Shown: positions 51,348-59,167 of the stretch, piece by piece
Layout: each line of letters opens with the position of its first letter
Numbering within the stretch: position 1 is the stretch's first letter
NCBI RefSeq assembly: GCF_000025225.2
Contig: NC_013895.2
Coordinates: 1,364,001 to 1,428,000, forward strand
Direction of reading: 5' to 3'
DNA from: Mageeibacillus indolicus UPII9-5
Lineage (GTDB): Bacteria > Bacillota > Clostridia > Saccharofermentanales > Fastidiosipilaceae
DNA: 64,000 nt
Notes under the pieces: model-generated
Told to the model about the DNA's origin: nothing
Seen by the model: the letters and a program-made list of their open reading frames with translations, nothing else
The model's database searches: none
Translations under genes and position numbers: made by a program

Positions 51348-52769
51348 TTATTTTGCCTTTAACTTCACCTCATCCGGCACCACTTCGAACGGATGCGGAT
51401 GTGTCAGCACCTGCGGATCAAGAATTTTTTCCAAATACGCATCATCAATTGAGCCGTCTTCCCGGATAAGATCGCGAATCGGCCGGTTCAGACGCAAGGC
51501 TTCATTGGCCAGCCAAGCAGCTTTTTTGTAGCCGATGTATGGACAAAGCGCAGTGACCACGACCAAACTTTGTTCCAAAAGTTCCTTACAATGTTCACGG
51601 TTGGCCGTAATACCGGTAACACAGTTATCGGTAAATGTAGCCGCCGCCCGGCCCAAAGTTTCGATTGATTCAAACAAATTATAAAACAGTACAGGTTCAA
51701 AAGCGTTTAATTCCAGCTGCCCTGCCTCGGCACAAAGCGTCACCGTGACATCGTTGCCAATAATATTAAACGCCACCTGCGAAACGACCTCCGGAATAAC
51801 CGGATTTACTTTGCCGGGCATAATCGAAGATCCGTTTTGCTTGGCCGGCAGTTTTATTTCCGCCACACCGGTCTTTGGTCCGCTCGACAATAGGCGCAAG
51901 TCATTGGCAATTTTTGACATATTGACCGCACAAGTCCTAATAATGCCGCTCACCAGTACAAAACAGTCAAGGTTTTGCGTCGCGTCAATCAAATTCGGTG
52001 CTGACTCAACTTTAAATCCGCATACTTGTGAAAGAGCATCGGCAATGTGCTCGATATAATACGGTGAAGCGTTGATACCGGTACCGATGGCCGTACCGCC
52101 CATGTTCAAAACCGTAATCTCTTTTTTAATATAGTCGATTCGATCAATATCTCGAGTTATTGCTGATGCATAGGCCTGGAAAGACTGTCCTAGCCGCATC
52201 GGCACGGCATCTTGTAACTGGGTTCGACCGACTTTGATAATATCGTCGAATTCTACCGCCTTAGCCTGAAAAGCATCACGCAGACGGATCAATTCTTTTT
52301 GTGCGGCTTGCAGTAGCTCGTAAATAGCTATCTTGCCCGCGCTTGGGAAAACGTCATTAGTTGACTGCGCCATATTTACGTGGTCATTCGGATGTACTTT
52401 ATCGTAAGACCCCAATTTGCTGCCCAAAATTTCACCAGCGCGGTTGGCAATCACTTCATTGGCATTCATATTGGCTGAAGTTCCCGCCCCACCTTGGATC
52501 GGATCAAGGATGAATTGGTCATGCAGCTTTCCGGCAATAATTTCGTCACAAGCCTGCTCAATCGCTTCAGCAATCCCCCGCGGCAAAAGGCCGGCCGCCG
52601 CATTGGTGATCGCCGCCGCTTTCTTTATTTTGGCTAAACTTAAAATTAGCTGTGGATGTAAAGTTGAGTTGGTAATGGTAAAATTGCGTCGTCCTCTTAA
52701 AGTCTGCACTCCATAATAAGCTTCGGACGGTACCTCTAAACTTCCTACAGAGTCTGATTCTATGCGCAT
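51348..52769 (-). CDS. aspA: aspartate ammonia-lyase (fumarase/aspartase family)
   Basis: Converts aspartate to fumarate and ammonia. The 473-residue protein has the superfamily landmarks RIESDSVGSLEVPSEAYYGV (N-terminus), GGAGTSANMNANEV, NDHVNMAQSTNDVFP, GRTQLQDAVPMRLGQ, and the flexible catalytic loop GSSIMPGKVNPVIPEVVSQV, which resembles aspartase more than fumarase (VNPTQ). GGGGAGG precedes ATG by 6 nt. Class II fumarase is the alternative, but the PVIPEVV context and the neighbouring asparaginase favour aspartase. Confidence 0.88.
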   Translation of the reverse strand: MRIESDSVGSLEVPSEAYYGVQTLRGRRNFTITNSTLHPQLILSLAKIKKAAAITNAAAGLLPRGIAEAIEQACDEIIAGKLHDQFILDPIQGGAGTSANMNANEVIANRAGEILGSKLGSYDKVHPNDHVNMAQSTNDVFPSAGKIAIYELLQAAQKELIRLRDAFQAKAVEFDDIIKVGRTQLQDAVPMRLGQSFQAYASAITRDIDRIDYIKKEITVLNMGGTAIGTGINASPYYIEHIADALSQVCGFKVESAPNLIDATQNLDCFVLVSGIIRTCAVNMSKIANDLRLLSSGPKTGVAEIKLPAKQNGSSIMPGKVNPVIPEVVSQVAFNIIGNDVTVTLCAEAGQLELNAFEPVLFYNLFESIETLGRAAATFTDNCVTGITANREHCKELLEQSLVVVTALCPYIGYKKAAWLANEALRLNRPIRDLIREDGSIDDAYLEKILDPQVLTHPHPFEVVPDEVKLKAK

Positions 52770-52823
52770 AGCTATGCCTCCCCAAATGTTAATTTACTCC
52801 GGTTGTGTTTCTGATATTTTGTA

Positions 52824-52832
52824 ATTATACCA
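52824..52832 (-). promoter_or_regulatory. extended -10 promoter of aspA
   Basis: On the minus strand TGGTATAAT sits about 55 nt upstream of the start codon; no convincing -35 is seen. Confidence 0.6.
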
Positions 52833-53014
52833 CCTAAAACTTTTTTTCCTAGACATTTTGTCCAAATACTGTTTAATTTTGTAGTACATTTTGTGAATAT
52901 TTTCACAGATACTTATTTTTTATTGCTGAATTTCCCCAAAAGCATTTCCGATATGTGCTAAAATTATTATTACGCATGTATAAAAAACAAATTAAATATA
53001 ACGAGGTAATTTTA

Positions 53015-53953
53015 ATGAATATTTATGTCATAGGAGCCGGTGCCATGGGAAGCCTTTTCGCGGCCAAATTGGCCCATGCCGGGCTGGCAATAAATTTAGT
53101 TGATGAATGGAAAACTCAGATCGAAGCAGTACGCAGCAACGGTATTCACGGGCAAATCGGAGAAAATTCCATAACTGCCAAGCCGCCCGTTTACTTACCA
53201 CACGAAGCACAGGAGCCGGCAGATTTAATGATACTTTTTGTTAAATCGATGCAACTTGAGCATTATCTGCAAAAAGTCAGGCACCTAATTAAGCCGAACA
53301 CGGCCGTCATTTGTCTATTGAACGGTCTAGGTCACGAAATGATTTTGGAAAAATATTTGCCGCGCGAAAACATTTTTTTAGGTATCACTATTTGGGCGGC
53401 CGGCCTTGACCGTCCGGGGGTTTTTCACAGCAGCCCGACCGGTAATATTGAATTGCAAAATTTGGTTGACTCGGCTGAAGCGAAACACAAGGCGCATGAT
53501 TTGGTCGATTTGCTTAACCGTGGCGATCTAAATGCTGTTTACAGCGAAAATGTAAAATTTTCCATCTGGCGTAAGGCCTGTGTCAACGGTACCAGCAACA
53601 CCCTCTGCACCCTTTTGGAAACCAATGTCGCCGGGCTGAACAATTCCGAACATCACCAAAAAATACTGCGGCCGATAGTTGAGGAATTTGCCACGGCAGC
53701 GAAATTGAGCGGGGTCGACTTGGATGCCGCAAATATTTTGCAATATTTAGATAAAGTTTTCCACAACCCGGCACTCATGCATCATTATCCCTCCATGTAC
53801 CAAGATTTGATTAAGAATCATCGACCAACGGAGATTGACTACCTAAACGGGGCGGTTGCCAAAATTTTGCAGGCGCACGGTATGGCTGCACCGGTTTGTC
53901 AACTGTTAACCGACTTGATACATGCCAAAGAGGACTTGCTGATCATTAAATAA
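53015..53953 (+). CDS. panE: ketopantoate reductase family (PanE/ApbA)
   Basis: An NADPH-dependent reductase, expected to turn 2-dehydropantoate into pantoate for coenzyme A. From ATG 53015 (GAGGT 7 nt upstream) it has 312 residues. Seen: Rossmann start NIYVIGAGAMGSLFAAKLA, ILFVKSMQLEHYL, CLLNGLGHEMIL, catalytic lysine region WRKACVNGTSNTLCTL (K about 190) and the C-terminal PSMYQDLIKNHRPTEIDYLNG motif. No panB or panC adjoins, so other 2-oxo acids are possible. The promoter is an extended -10 TGCTAAAAT at 52956-52964. Confidence 0.88.
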   Translation: MNIYVIGAGAMGSLFAAKLAHAGLAINLVDEWKTQIEAVRSNGIHGQIGENSITAKPPVYLPHEAQEPADLMILFVKSMQLEHYLQKVRHLIKPNTAVICLLNGLGHEMILEKYLPRENIFLGITIWAAGLDRPGVFHSSPTGNIELQNLVDSAEAKHKAHDLVDLLNRGDLNAVYSENVKFSIWRKACVNGTSNTLCTLLETNVAGLNNSEHHQKILRPIVEEFATAAKLSGVDLDAANILQYLDKVFHNPALMHHYPSMYQDLIKNHRPTEIDYLNGAVAKILQAHGMAAPVCQLLTDLIHAKEDLLIIK

Positions 53954-54009
53954 TCCGGCAGATTGAGCCAATCCGGCAAATCCGGCAATTGGGCGCGAAA
54001 TTAAAATAC

Positions 54010-54040
54010 GGCCTTCCCACCTACGGGGAGGCCTTTGTTT
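54010..54040 (+). terminator. intrinsic terminator of panE
   Basis: GGCCTTCCC/GGGGAGGCC with a 6-nt loop, all paired with one wobble, followed by TTTGTTT. Confidence 0.85.
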
Positions 54041-54170
54041 CACACTTCAGCCAAACAGGTCATAATTCAAAAGCCTTGCTGCCGGAATCCTTGCGGTCAA
54101 AAGCCTTGCTACCAAACGTCAGCATCACACTTGACACGGCAAAATCAAAGTTCACGCCCCGTATTCGTAA

Positions 54171-55013
54171 TCACAGGAAGCTTAAGCATAAAACCAAGAT
54201 TCCCAATATCAGTCGATAGTAGGCAAACGGCTTAAAATCATGTCTTTTTATATAACTGATGAAGTAATGTATTACTGGAAGCGATACGGCAAGAGCCAAA
54301 AGAAAACCGACGGCTAAAATCAGCAGTTCTGCCGGAGTAAACGCGCCCTTGAAGCGCAACAGCTTAAGCAAAGATGCCCCCGCCATCGCCGGAATAGCTA
54401 GATAGAAAGTGAACTCGGCCGCTGCCGCCCGACTGACTCCAATCAACAAAGCTCCGACAATTGTCGCCCCCGATCTAGAAGTACCAGGAAAAGCTGCTGC
54501 GACCACCTGCCAACAACCAATAATAAACGCCGCTTTGTACGTCAGTTCTTCCACCGTTTTATAACGCCCTGCTGCCGACAGTTTGCGCGATGAACGTTCA
54601 ACCCACAGAAAAAGAAGCCCAAAAACAATCAGCATGATACCGATAGTATATTGATTATAAAAATAAGCCTCAAAGAAGTCATCAAAAGCTATGCCGATCA
54701 CCGCTGCCGGAACCGAGGCAACGACGATTTTTAGCCATAAGCCAAATCTTTCCGGCCGCCATTTAAAACCTTCCCTGCCGTTCTGCCAGGGGACCAATTT
54801 TTTGAAATAATATATGACAACCGCTAAAATTGCGCCCAGTTGAATAAAAACTAAGAACAACGACTTAAACGCCGATGAGCCATGCAACTGTACCAATTTG
54901 TCAACCAACAACAAGTGGGCGGTGCTGGACACTGGCAACCATTCGGTAATGCCTTCCACCACAGCCAAAAGCAACGTTTTCAAAAGTTCCAAGCCGATAT
55001 TAATCTGTTCCAT
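54171..55013 (-). CDS. uppP: undecaprenyl-diphosphatase (UppP/BacA)
   Basis: Recycles the lipid carrier of cell-wall synthesis by dephosphorylating undecaprenyl diphosphate. An eight-helix membrane protein. Seen: the conserved VVEGITEWLPVSSTAHLLL (catalytic Glu and Ser region) and the second motif PGTSRSGATIVGALLIGVSR with the essential Arg. ATG 55013 gives 280 residues, the usual size, but its ribosome-binding site is weak; TTG 55031, with GAGGTG 7 nt upstream, is a real alternative. It is convergent with panE, ending about 130 nt after its terminator; two copies of AAAAGCCTTGCT lie between (54070-54120). Confidence 0.93.
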   Translation of the reverse strand: MEQINIGLELLKTLLLAVVEGITEWLPVSSTAHLLLVDKLVQLHGSSAFKSLFLVFIQLGAILAVVIYYFKKLVPWQNGREGFKWRPERFGLWLKIVVASVPAAVIGIAFDDFFEAYFYNQYTIGIMLIVFGLLFLWVERSSRKLSAAGRYKTVEELTYKAAFIIGCWQVVAAAFPGTSRSGATIVGALLIGVSRAAAAEFTFYLAIPAMAGASLLKLLRFKGAFTPAELLILAVGFLLALAVSLPVIHYFISYIKRHDFKPFAYYRLILGILVLCLSFL

Positions 55014-55178
55014 GGGTAGATGATACCACAAATCTATCCACCTCGGGGAGATCAATTTCCCTGTTTCAATTTTATTTTTCTCAGGGCTTGAATGAGTGCG
55101 TCTTTATTTAAACGACCCGCCATTTCAGCATTTTACACAAAATATTTATTATTTATTTGCTTTTTATTGAACGTCTGC

Positions 55179-55208
55179 CTTACATTGAGCAAATTATAGG
55201 GCTATACT
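55179..55208 (+). promoter_or_regulatory. promoter of relQ
   Basis: CTTACA and TATACT are 18 nt apart, about 50 nt before the start codon. Confidence 0.5.
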
Positions 55209-55257
55209 GAAGATGTAAATCACATTCCGGTTTCATTACAGATGGTGAGGTAACTTT

Positions 55258-56004
55258 ATGATAAATACAGTTAATGTTTGTCAGCCTTGTTGTGAACTTA
55301 ACGACATCCCTTCCGCACAAAAACTGGCCTCCACGGCCGACCGTTCAACTGTTATCAACGAACTTTCGCCAGATATTCATCGGGTAGAAGAAATTTTAAA
55401 TAATGTTGAATCGTATAACCGTTCTTTAATGGAGTACGGCTGCGCCCTCAGGGCCTTAGAATCCCGTTTACGTTCGATAAACGATGAATTTGCCCACTGC
55501 CGTTCCGTCAACCCGATTGAGCATATTGAAACTCGCATAAAAACCACGCACAGTCTGGTCAAAAAAATGTTGCGCCGACAAATCCCTATATCAGTGCAAA
55601 ATATGGAGGAGAAAATCTTTGATATTGCCGGGCTTCGAGTTGTTTGCAGTTTCATTAAAGATGTATATGATTTAACTGCCTCACTGAAGGCTCAGGAAGA
55701 TTTGGAAATTTTGCAAATCAAAGATTACATCAGGTCGCCCAAGGCTAACGGTTACCGCAGTTATCATATGATCATCGCCGTGCCATTCTACATCGCCGAT
55801 CGCAAAATTAAAAAAATCGTCGAATTACAATTTCGCACTATCGCCATGGACTTCTGGGCCAGTCTGGAACATAAAATGCGCTACAAAAAAGATTATTCAG
55901 CCAGTCCGGAAATTCATCAGCGCCTGCACGATTGCGCCGAGATAAGCGCCGCCCTCGATTTTGAAATGCAGGAAATTGCCGCCATGATACACAGCCTGAA
56001 TTAA
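55258..56004 (+). CDS. relQ: small alarmone synthetase (RelQ type)
   Basis: Makes ppGpp or pppGpp from GTP/GDP and ATP. The 248-residue protein has the synthetase domain without hydrolase or TGS domains. Seen: an N-terminal helical region, KKMLRRQIPISVQNMEEKIF, DIAGLRVVCSFIKDVYDL (substrate-binding strand), KDYIRSPKANGYRSYHMI (G-loop with the stacking Tyr) and VELQFRTIAMDFWASLEHKM (catalytic Glu). GGTGAGGT precedes ATG. Compared with YjbM it has about 40 extra residues at the N-terminus (CQPCCELNDIPSAQKLASTA). It is monocistronic. Confidence 0.93.
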   Translation: MINTVNVCQPCCELNDIPSAQKLASTADRSTVINELSPDIHRVEEILNNVESYNRSLMEYGCALRALESRLRSINDEFAHCRSVNPIEHIETRIKTTHSLVKKMLRRQIPISVQNMEEKIFDIAGLRVVCSFIKDVYDLTASLKAQEDLEILQIKDYIRSPKANGYRSYHMIIAVPFYIADRKIKKIVELQFRTIAMDFWASLEHKMRYKKDYSASPEIHQRLHDCAEISAALDFEMQEIAAMIHSLN

Positions 56005-56039
56005 ACGCTGTGCATCATATTCGCCTAACTCATGGCCGA

Positions 56040-56936
56040 TCATTTTTGCGGCATAACTAGCTCCCGATCCCGCCTGCGTTCCAGCAACCATTTTCCGACG
56101 GCGGTGGCAATGATGATCACATAGCCGATGATGCTGTATCGATCCGGAATTTCCCCCAAAAAGGTGAAACCGAGCAATGCAGCAAATAAAACCTGGGTAT
56201 AATCGAACACAGATATCGCCTTGGCCGGAGCGAACGTATATGCTTTAGTTACGAAAACCTGCCCGACGACCGAGCACAGGCCGGCCAGGAACAAAAAACC
56301 AATCTGCCTTGGCGTCATCGGCCGATACTGCCAAATCGCCACCGGCAAGATCGCAATTACAGAAGAGGCGGAAAAAGAAAATATGATTAATGGGCCTTTA
56401 ACGCCGCCGAGCCCCAACCGCCTGACGAAAGTATAAGCAGAACCAGCACCAAGTCCCCCTAAGACACCGATCAAAGCAGGCAGACTTACCAGTCCACCCG
56501 TTGGTTTAACCACGAACACTGCGCCTATCAAGGCCAGAATAACGCTACCGACCGCCAAACGATTAGGTTTTTCCCGCAAAATAAAAATCGACATAATTAT
56601 AGCGAAAAAAGGCGATAACTTTTGCAAAATATTCGCATCACCCAGCGGCAGCTTTTCTATAGCGATAAAATTGGACACAAAACCTATGGTGCCGCAAACG
56701 CAGCGCCCCACCATAGGCCAACGATTGCGCGGTTCAATGTAAAACTTTTCTTTTGCCTTGATTAACATAAAAAATGCGAACAGCGCCGTGACCAAATTTC
56801 TAAACACAGCTTTCTGCATTGTCGGGACATCACCGGAGAGCTTGACGAAAAAAGCCATCCCGGCGAACCCTAAGGCGGAAATAACAATCGCCGTTATGCC
56901 TTTAGTATAAGATCTATTTGCACTGAAATTTTCCAT
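56040..56936 (-). CDS. EamA/DMT-superfamily transporter (second)
   Basis: The start is ATG 56936 behind AGAGGAATGTT; the longer frame upstream has no signal. The 298-residue protein has ten helices in two EamA repeats: ALGFAGMAFFVKLSGDVPTM, NFIAIEKLPLGDANILQKLSPFF and in the second half ILPVAIW...GQVFVTKAYTFAPAKAIS. It resembles RarD/YdcZ-like and S-adenosylmethionine carriers only in outline; the substrate is unknown. It converges with relQ, 35 nt between stops, and is not closely similar to the EamA protein at 21545. Confidence 0.83.
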   Translation of the reverse strand: MENFSANRSYTKGITAIVISALGFAGMAFFVKLSGDVPTMQKAVFRNLVTALFAFFMLIKAKEKFYIEPRNRWPMVGRCVCGTIGFVSNFIAIEKLPLGDANILQKLSPFFAIIMSIFILREKPNRLAVGSVILALIGAVFVVKPTGGLVSLPALIGVLGGLGAGSAYTFVRRLGLGGVKGPLIIFSFSASSVIAILPVAIWQYRPMTPRQIGFLFLAGLCSVVGQVFVTKAYTFAPAKAISVFDYTQVLFAALLGFTFLGEIPDRYSIIGYVIIIATAVGKWLLERRRDRELVMPQK

Positions 56937-57060
56937 AACATTCCTCTTTGTCATTAACACCAAATATCTATCTGCCGTATCCCCTGTCGGCTGTAACCTA
57001 ACAATTATAGCTGAAAATACCACAAATAGCACGGTGGCCGCTAAGTTTGCTACGACTAGC

Positions 57061-57093
57061 CACGTCGAGAGTGTTGTATTGATGCCAAGGGCT
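57061..57093. repeat. left 33-bp direct repeat of the AbiF cassette
   Basis: Identical over 33 bp to 58713-58745 and in the same orientation. It begins CACGTCGAGAGTG and ends GCCAAGGGCT; the bases beyond it differ on both sides. The two copies are 1652 bp apart. Confidence 0.95.
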
Positions 57094-57136
57094 TACCGCG
57101 TAACGTTTTTGTAGGTTTTGGAAAAAGATAAAACAA

Positions 57137-57206
57137 AAGAGAGCCCAAGAACCTTATACTGGTTAAAGTACACGTAAGTATAAGAAAAAATAGAAAGAAC
57201 TCTCTT
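57137..57206 (+). other. nested inverted repeats before the 57207 gene
   Basis: An outer AAGAGAG/CTCTCTT (57137-57143/57200-57206) encloses CTTATACT/AGTATAAG (57153-57160/57177-57184). The right outer arm touches the ATG at 57207 and occupies the ribosome-binding-site position, where no AGGAGG is present. It may be an operator or a translation-limiting structure. Confidence 0.6.
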
Positions 57207-57641
57207 ATGGAAAACATTATACACGAATTTTTGCTAGATTTTGCTAAGCAAAGAATAAAAGAGATGGACGAGATGCTTTTTGAAAATAAAGCTATCAGGC
57301 CAGGGTACCAAGTTGTGACGAAAAATGACATAAGAACAATGGTCGATCGCGGTTTGGATGATGTGTCTAGGCTACGAGTACACTTGCTTAACGGAGGTGA
57401 AATTAAGCCGTCAGAATTTGATTTTCTGATTGAGACTGACATACCTATAGAAAATTTGGTAGAAATACGGCAAAATAAAAGGCAAGAAAGCAAAAAGAAT
57501 TTGAGTTTTCTCCTCTTGCTACCGCCGTTTTTCAAAGGAGTAAGCGGGATTCTTTGTATAGATTCGTCAATCTATAACAGACGGTGGTTACAAGTATTGA
57601 CTTTATATCGGTTTTGGTTACCGAAACCTACAATAAATTGA
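57207..57641 (+). CDS. unknown 144-residue protein inside the AbiF cassette
   Basis: I do not recognise it. The first 95 residues (MENIIHEFLLDFAKQRIKEM, KAIRPGYQVVTKNDIRTMVD, GGEIKPSEFDFLIETDIPIE) look globular and charged; after residue 98 the character changes to a hydrophobic LSFLLLLPPFFKGV and a basic tail, as if the frame ran into non-native sequence. No Shine-Dalgarno is seen. It may be a truncated gene or a spurious frame. It lies between the left direct repeat and the AbiF promoter, in the same direction. Confidence 0.35.
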   Translation: MENIIHEFLLDFAKQRIKEMDEMLFENKAIRPGYQVVTKNDIRTMVDRGLDDVSRLRVHLLNGGEIKPSEFDFLIETDIPIENLVEIRQNKRQESKKNLSFLLLLPPFFKGVSGILCIDSSIYNRRWLQVLTLYRFWLPKPTIN

Positions 57642-57664
57642 CGCGGTCCATTATTTCATTAAAA

Positions 57665-57693
57665 TTGACAAATAACCGCTAATGGTATATTAT
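57665..57693 (+). promoter_or_regulatory. promoter of the abiF RNA and gene
   Basis: A perfect TTGACA and TATTAT are 17 nt apart. Transcription would start near 57700, at the 5' end of the structured RNA. Confidence 0.8.
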
Positions 57694-57697
57694 ATTA

Positions 57698-57756
57698 CCC
57701 AACAGTACCCGACGCGCCTCTTAACAATGCGGACCAAGTCGGGTCTTTTAATTTTT
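57698..57756 (+). ncRNA. abiF-type structured RNA upstream of the Abi gene
   Basis: The predicted transcript starts CCCAACAGT and then forms a hairpin with ACCCGAC (57707-57713) and GTCGGGT (57738-57744), around a 24-nt internal segment containing GCG...CGG, followed by CTTTTAATTTTT. It resembles the abiF RNA motif described from comparative genomics upstream of Abi_2 genes, and the terminator-like end would yield a short RNA of about 55-60 nt. The Abi ribosome-binding site (GAGGAG) begins directly after the U tract. The class assignment is by recollection; promoter, stem and U tract are seen directly. Confidence 0.7.
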
Positions 57757-57768
57757 GAGGAGAGAAAT

Positions 57769-58623
57769 ATGAAGAAATCCTATCAACCTCCTATAAGCAT
57801 TGATAAGCAAATAGAAAATTTAGTGTCTTTGGGATTAGAGATAGAAGATACAAGTTATGCTAAAGATGTACTTAACAGGGTTTCTTACTATCGCCTCATT
57901 AAAGCATATAGTATAACTCTAAAAGAAGATGGTAGATACATAGAAGGTACTACTTTTGAGAATATAGTCGAGTTATATCTATTTGATATGGAGTTTCGTC
58001 ATATTTTATTTTCGTTGATAGAGCATATAGAAGTTTATTTAAGAGCTGTAATCACAAATTATTATTCTTTAGAATATGGGAATTTTGGTTATAAGAATCT
58101 TAATAACTATGGGAAAAATAATTATCAGAAGAATACTTTAGATGAGTTAGAAAGAGAAATTAATAGGAATAGGAAATCGCCTTTTATACGCAATTTTAAG
58201 GATAATTATGAGGGAGGAGAGATTCCTTTATATGCTGCTATTGAAGTAGCGAGTTTAGGTACCCTTTCTAAAATGTATAAGAATATGAAGAATGATGATA
58301 AAAAAGCAATTTCAACAACATTTGGCGTTGATTACGTTTATTTAGAGTCATGGATTGAAAATTTAGCTTATGTTAGAAATATTTGTGCTCACCACGGTAG
58401 ATTATATGGTTCAAAATTAACTAAGACACCAAAATTATATAAAGAGTATTTAAAGAAAGGTGTATCGAATAATACTATTTTTGCTAGTAGTCTTAATCTT
58501 AAAGTATTAGCTGAAAATAAACATTATAATGAATTTTATAGTAAGTTATCAAAGATAATCGATAAATATCCGTTAGTAGATTTGCAGCATTTGGGATTTG
58601 TTAATAATTGGCAAACCTTTTAA
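57769..58623 (+). CDS. abiF: AbiF/AbiD (Abi_2) family HEPN protein
   Basis: The start is ATG 57769, 7 nt after GAGGAG; a longer frame would begin inside the promoter. The 284-residue product has the Abi_2 opening IDKQIENLVSLGL, DVLNRVSYYRLIKAYS (residues 35-48), a helical middle (ELYLFDMEFRHILFSLIEHI EVY) and a HEPN RNase motif YVRNICAHHGRLYG (R203 to H208, RxxxxH). The family causes abortive infection in lactococci, and AbiF-like HEPN proteins have been proposed as relatives of Cas13. Here it would be the toxin or effector held by the adjacent RNA. The gene is far more AT-rich than its neighbours, showing transfer. Confidence 0.88.
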   Translation: MKKSYQPPISIDKQIENLVSLGLEIEDTSYAKDVLNRVSYYRLIKAYSITLKEDGRYIEGTTFENIVELYLFDMEFRHILFSLIEHIEVYLRAVITNYYSLEYGNFGYKNLNNYGKNNYQKNTLDELEREINRNRKSPFIRNFKDNYEGGEIPLYAAIEVASLGTLSKMYKNMKNDDKKAISTTFGVDYVYLESWIENLAYVRNICAHHGRLYGSKLTKTPKLYKEYLKKGVSNNTIFASSLNLKVLAENKHYNEFYSKLSKIIDKYPLVDLQHLGFVNNWQTF

Positions 58624-58677
58624 CGATAGCCTTGTTCTATCGTTAAAAAGTGCACCCACTATCCAATAGTGTGCACT
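58619..58677. terminator. two hairpins after abiF
   Basis: Hairpin 1 (TTTAACGATAG/CTATCGTTAAA, 58619-58647) includes the abiF stop codon. Hairpin 2 (AGTGCACCCACTAT / ATAGTGTGCACT, 58649-58677) follows after 1 nt. On the minus strand hairpin 2 is followed by TTTTTAACG and could terminate leftward transcripts; on the plus strand A residues follow. Confidence 0.7.
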
Positions 58678-58712
58678 CAAAAAGTGTAGCTATACTAGGG
58701 GTTCTCTCAATA

Positions 58713-58745
58713 CACGTCGAGAGTGTTGTATTGATGCCAAGGGCT
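58713..58745. repeat. right 33-bp direct repeat of the AbiF cassette
   Basis: A perfect copy of 57061-57093. The headless RelB-like remnant begins 30 nt to its right. Confidence 0.95.
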
Positions 58746-58774
58746 GATTAGGTGGGTGCAGATTTGCCCTTTTA

Positions 58775-59029
58775 AATATCAGAACAGATAAGGAAATTAA
58801 AGAACAAGCTGATAAGATTTTTTCAGAACTCGGGCTCAATATGACGACAGCGATAAATATATTTTTGCGAACAACGATTCGTGAGAACGGGATTCCTTTT
58901 TCTCTTAAATTAGAGGTTCCGAATGATACAACGATTGCTGCCATTGAGGAAGGAAGACGGATTGCATCTGATCCTCATGTAAATGGTTATCGAAATATGG
59001 AAGATCTTAAAGCGGCACTTGATTTATGA
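58775..59029 (+). pseudogene. RelB/DinJ-type antitoxin lacking its start
   Basis: An open stretch reads NIRTDKEIKEQADKIFSELG, LNMTTAINIFLRTTIREN, GIPFSLKLEVPNDTTIAAIE and ends DLKAALDL-stop at 59029. This is a nearly complete ribbon-helix-helix RelB/DinJ antitoxin, but the normal first residues (MxxTNL) are replaced by sequence from the repeat side, with a stop codon just upstream in frame. No RelE/YafQ-type toxin follows; the next gene is pyrB. A shorter product from ATG 58841 would lack the DNA-binding strand. Confidence 0.8.
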
Positions 59030-59063
59030 AAAAGGGGACATTTGTCGTTTTTTGTACTACCTC

Positions 59064-59092
59064 TTGACTTTGCTTCAAAAAACCGAGATAAT
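59064..59092 (+). promoter_or_regulatory. promoter of pyrBI
   Basis: TTGACT and GATAAT are 17 nt apart, with a 70-nt leader. I saw neither a PyrR-binding loop nor a pyrimidine-rich attenuator in it. Confidence 0.65.
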
Positions 59093-59167
59093 GTTGAAAG
59101 TTTAGGCCAAATCAACGTATCGGCCATAACCGGTGCATAGAGTAACAAGAAAGGTGGTAGTAAATTT

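Noticed and set aside
51206-51469. 87-codon frame after ansA
   Set aside because: It runs across the palindrome and into the antisense of aspA, with no ribosome-binding site of its own.
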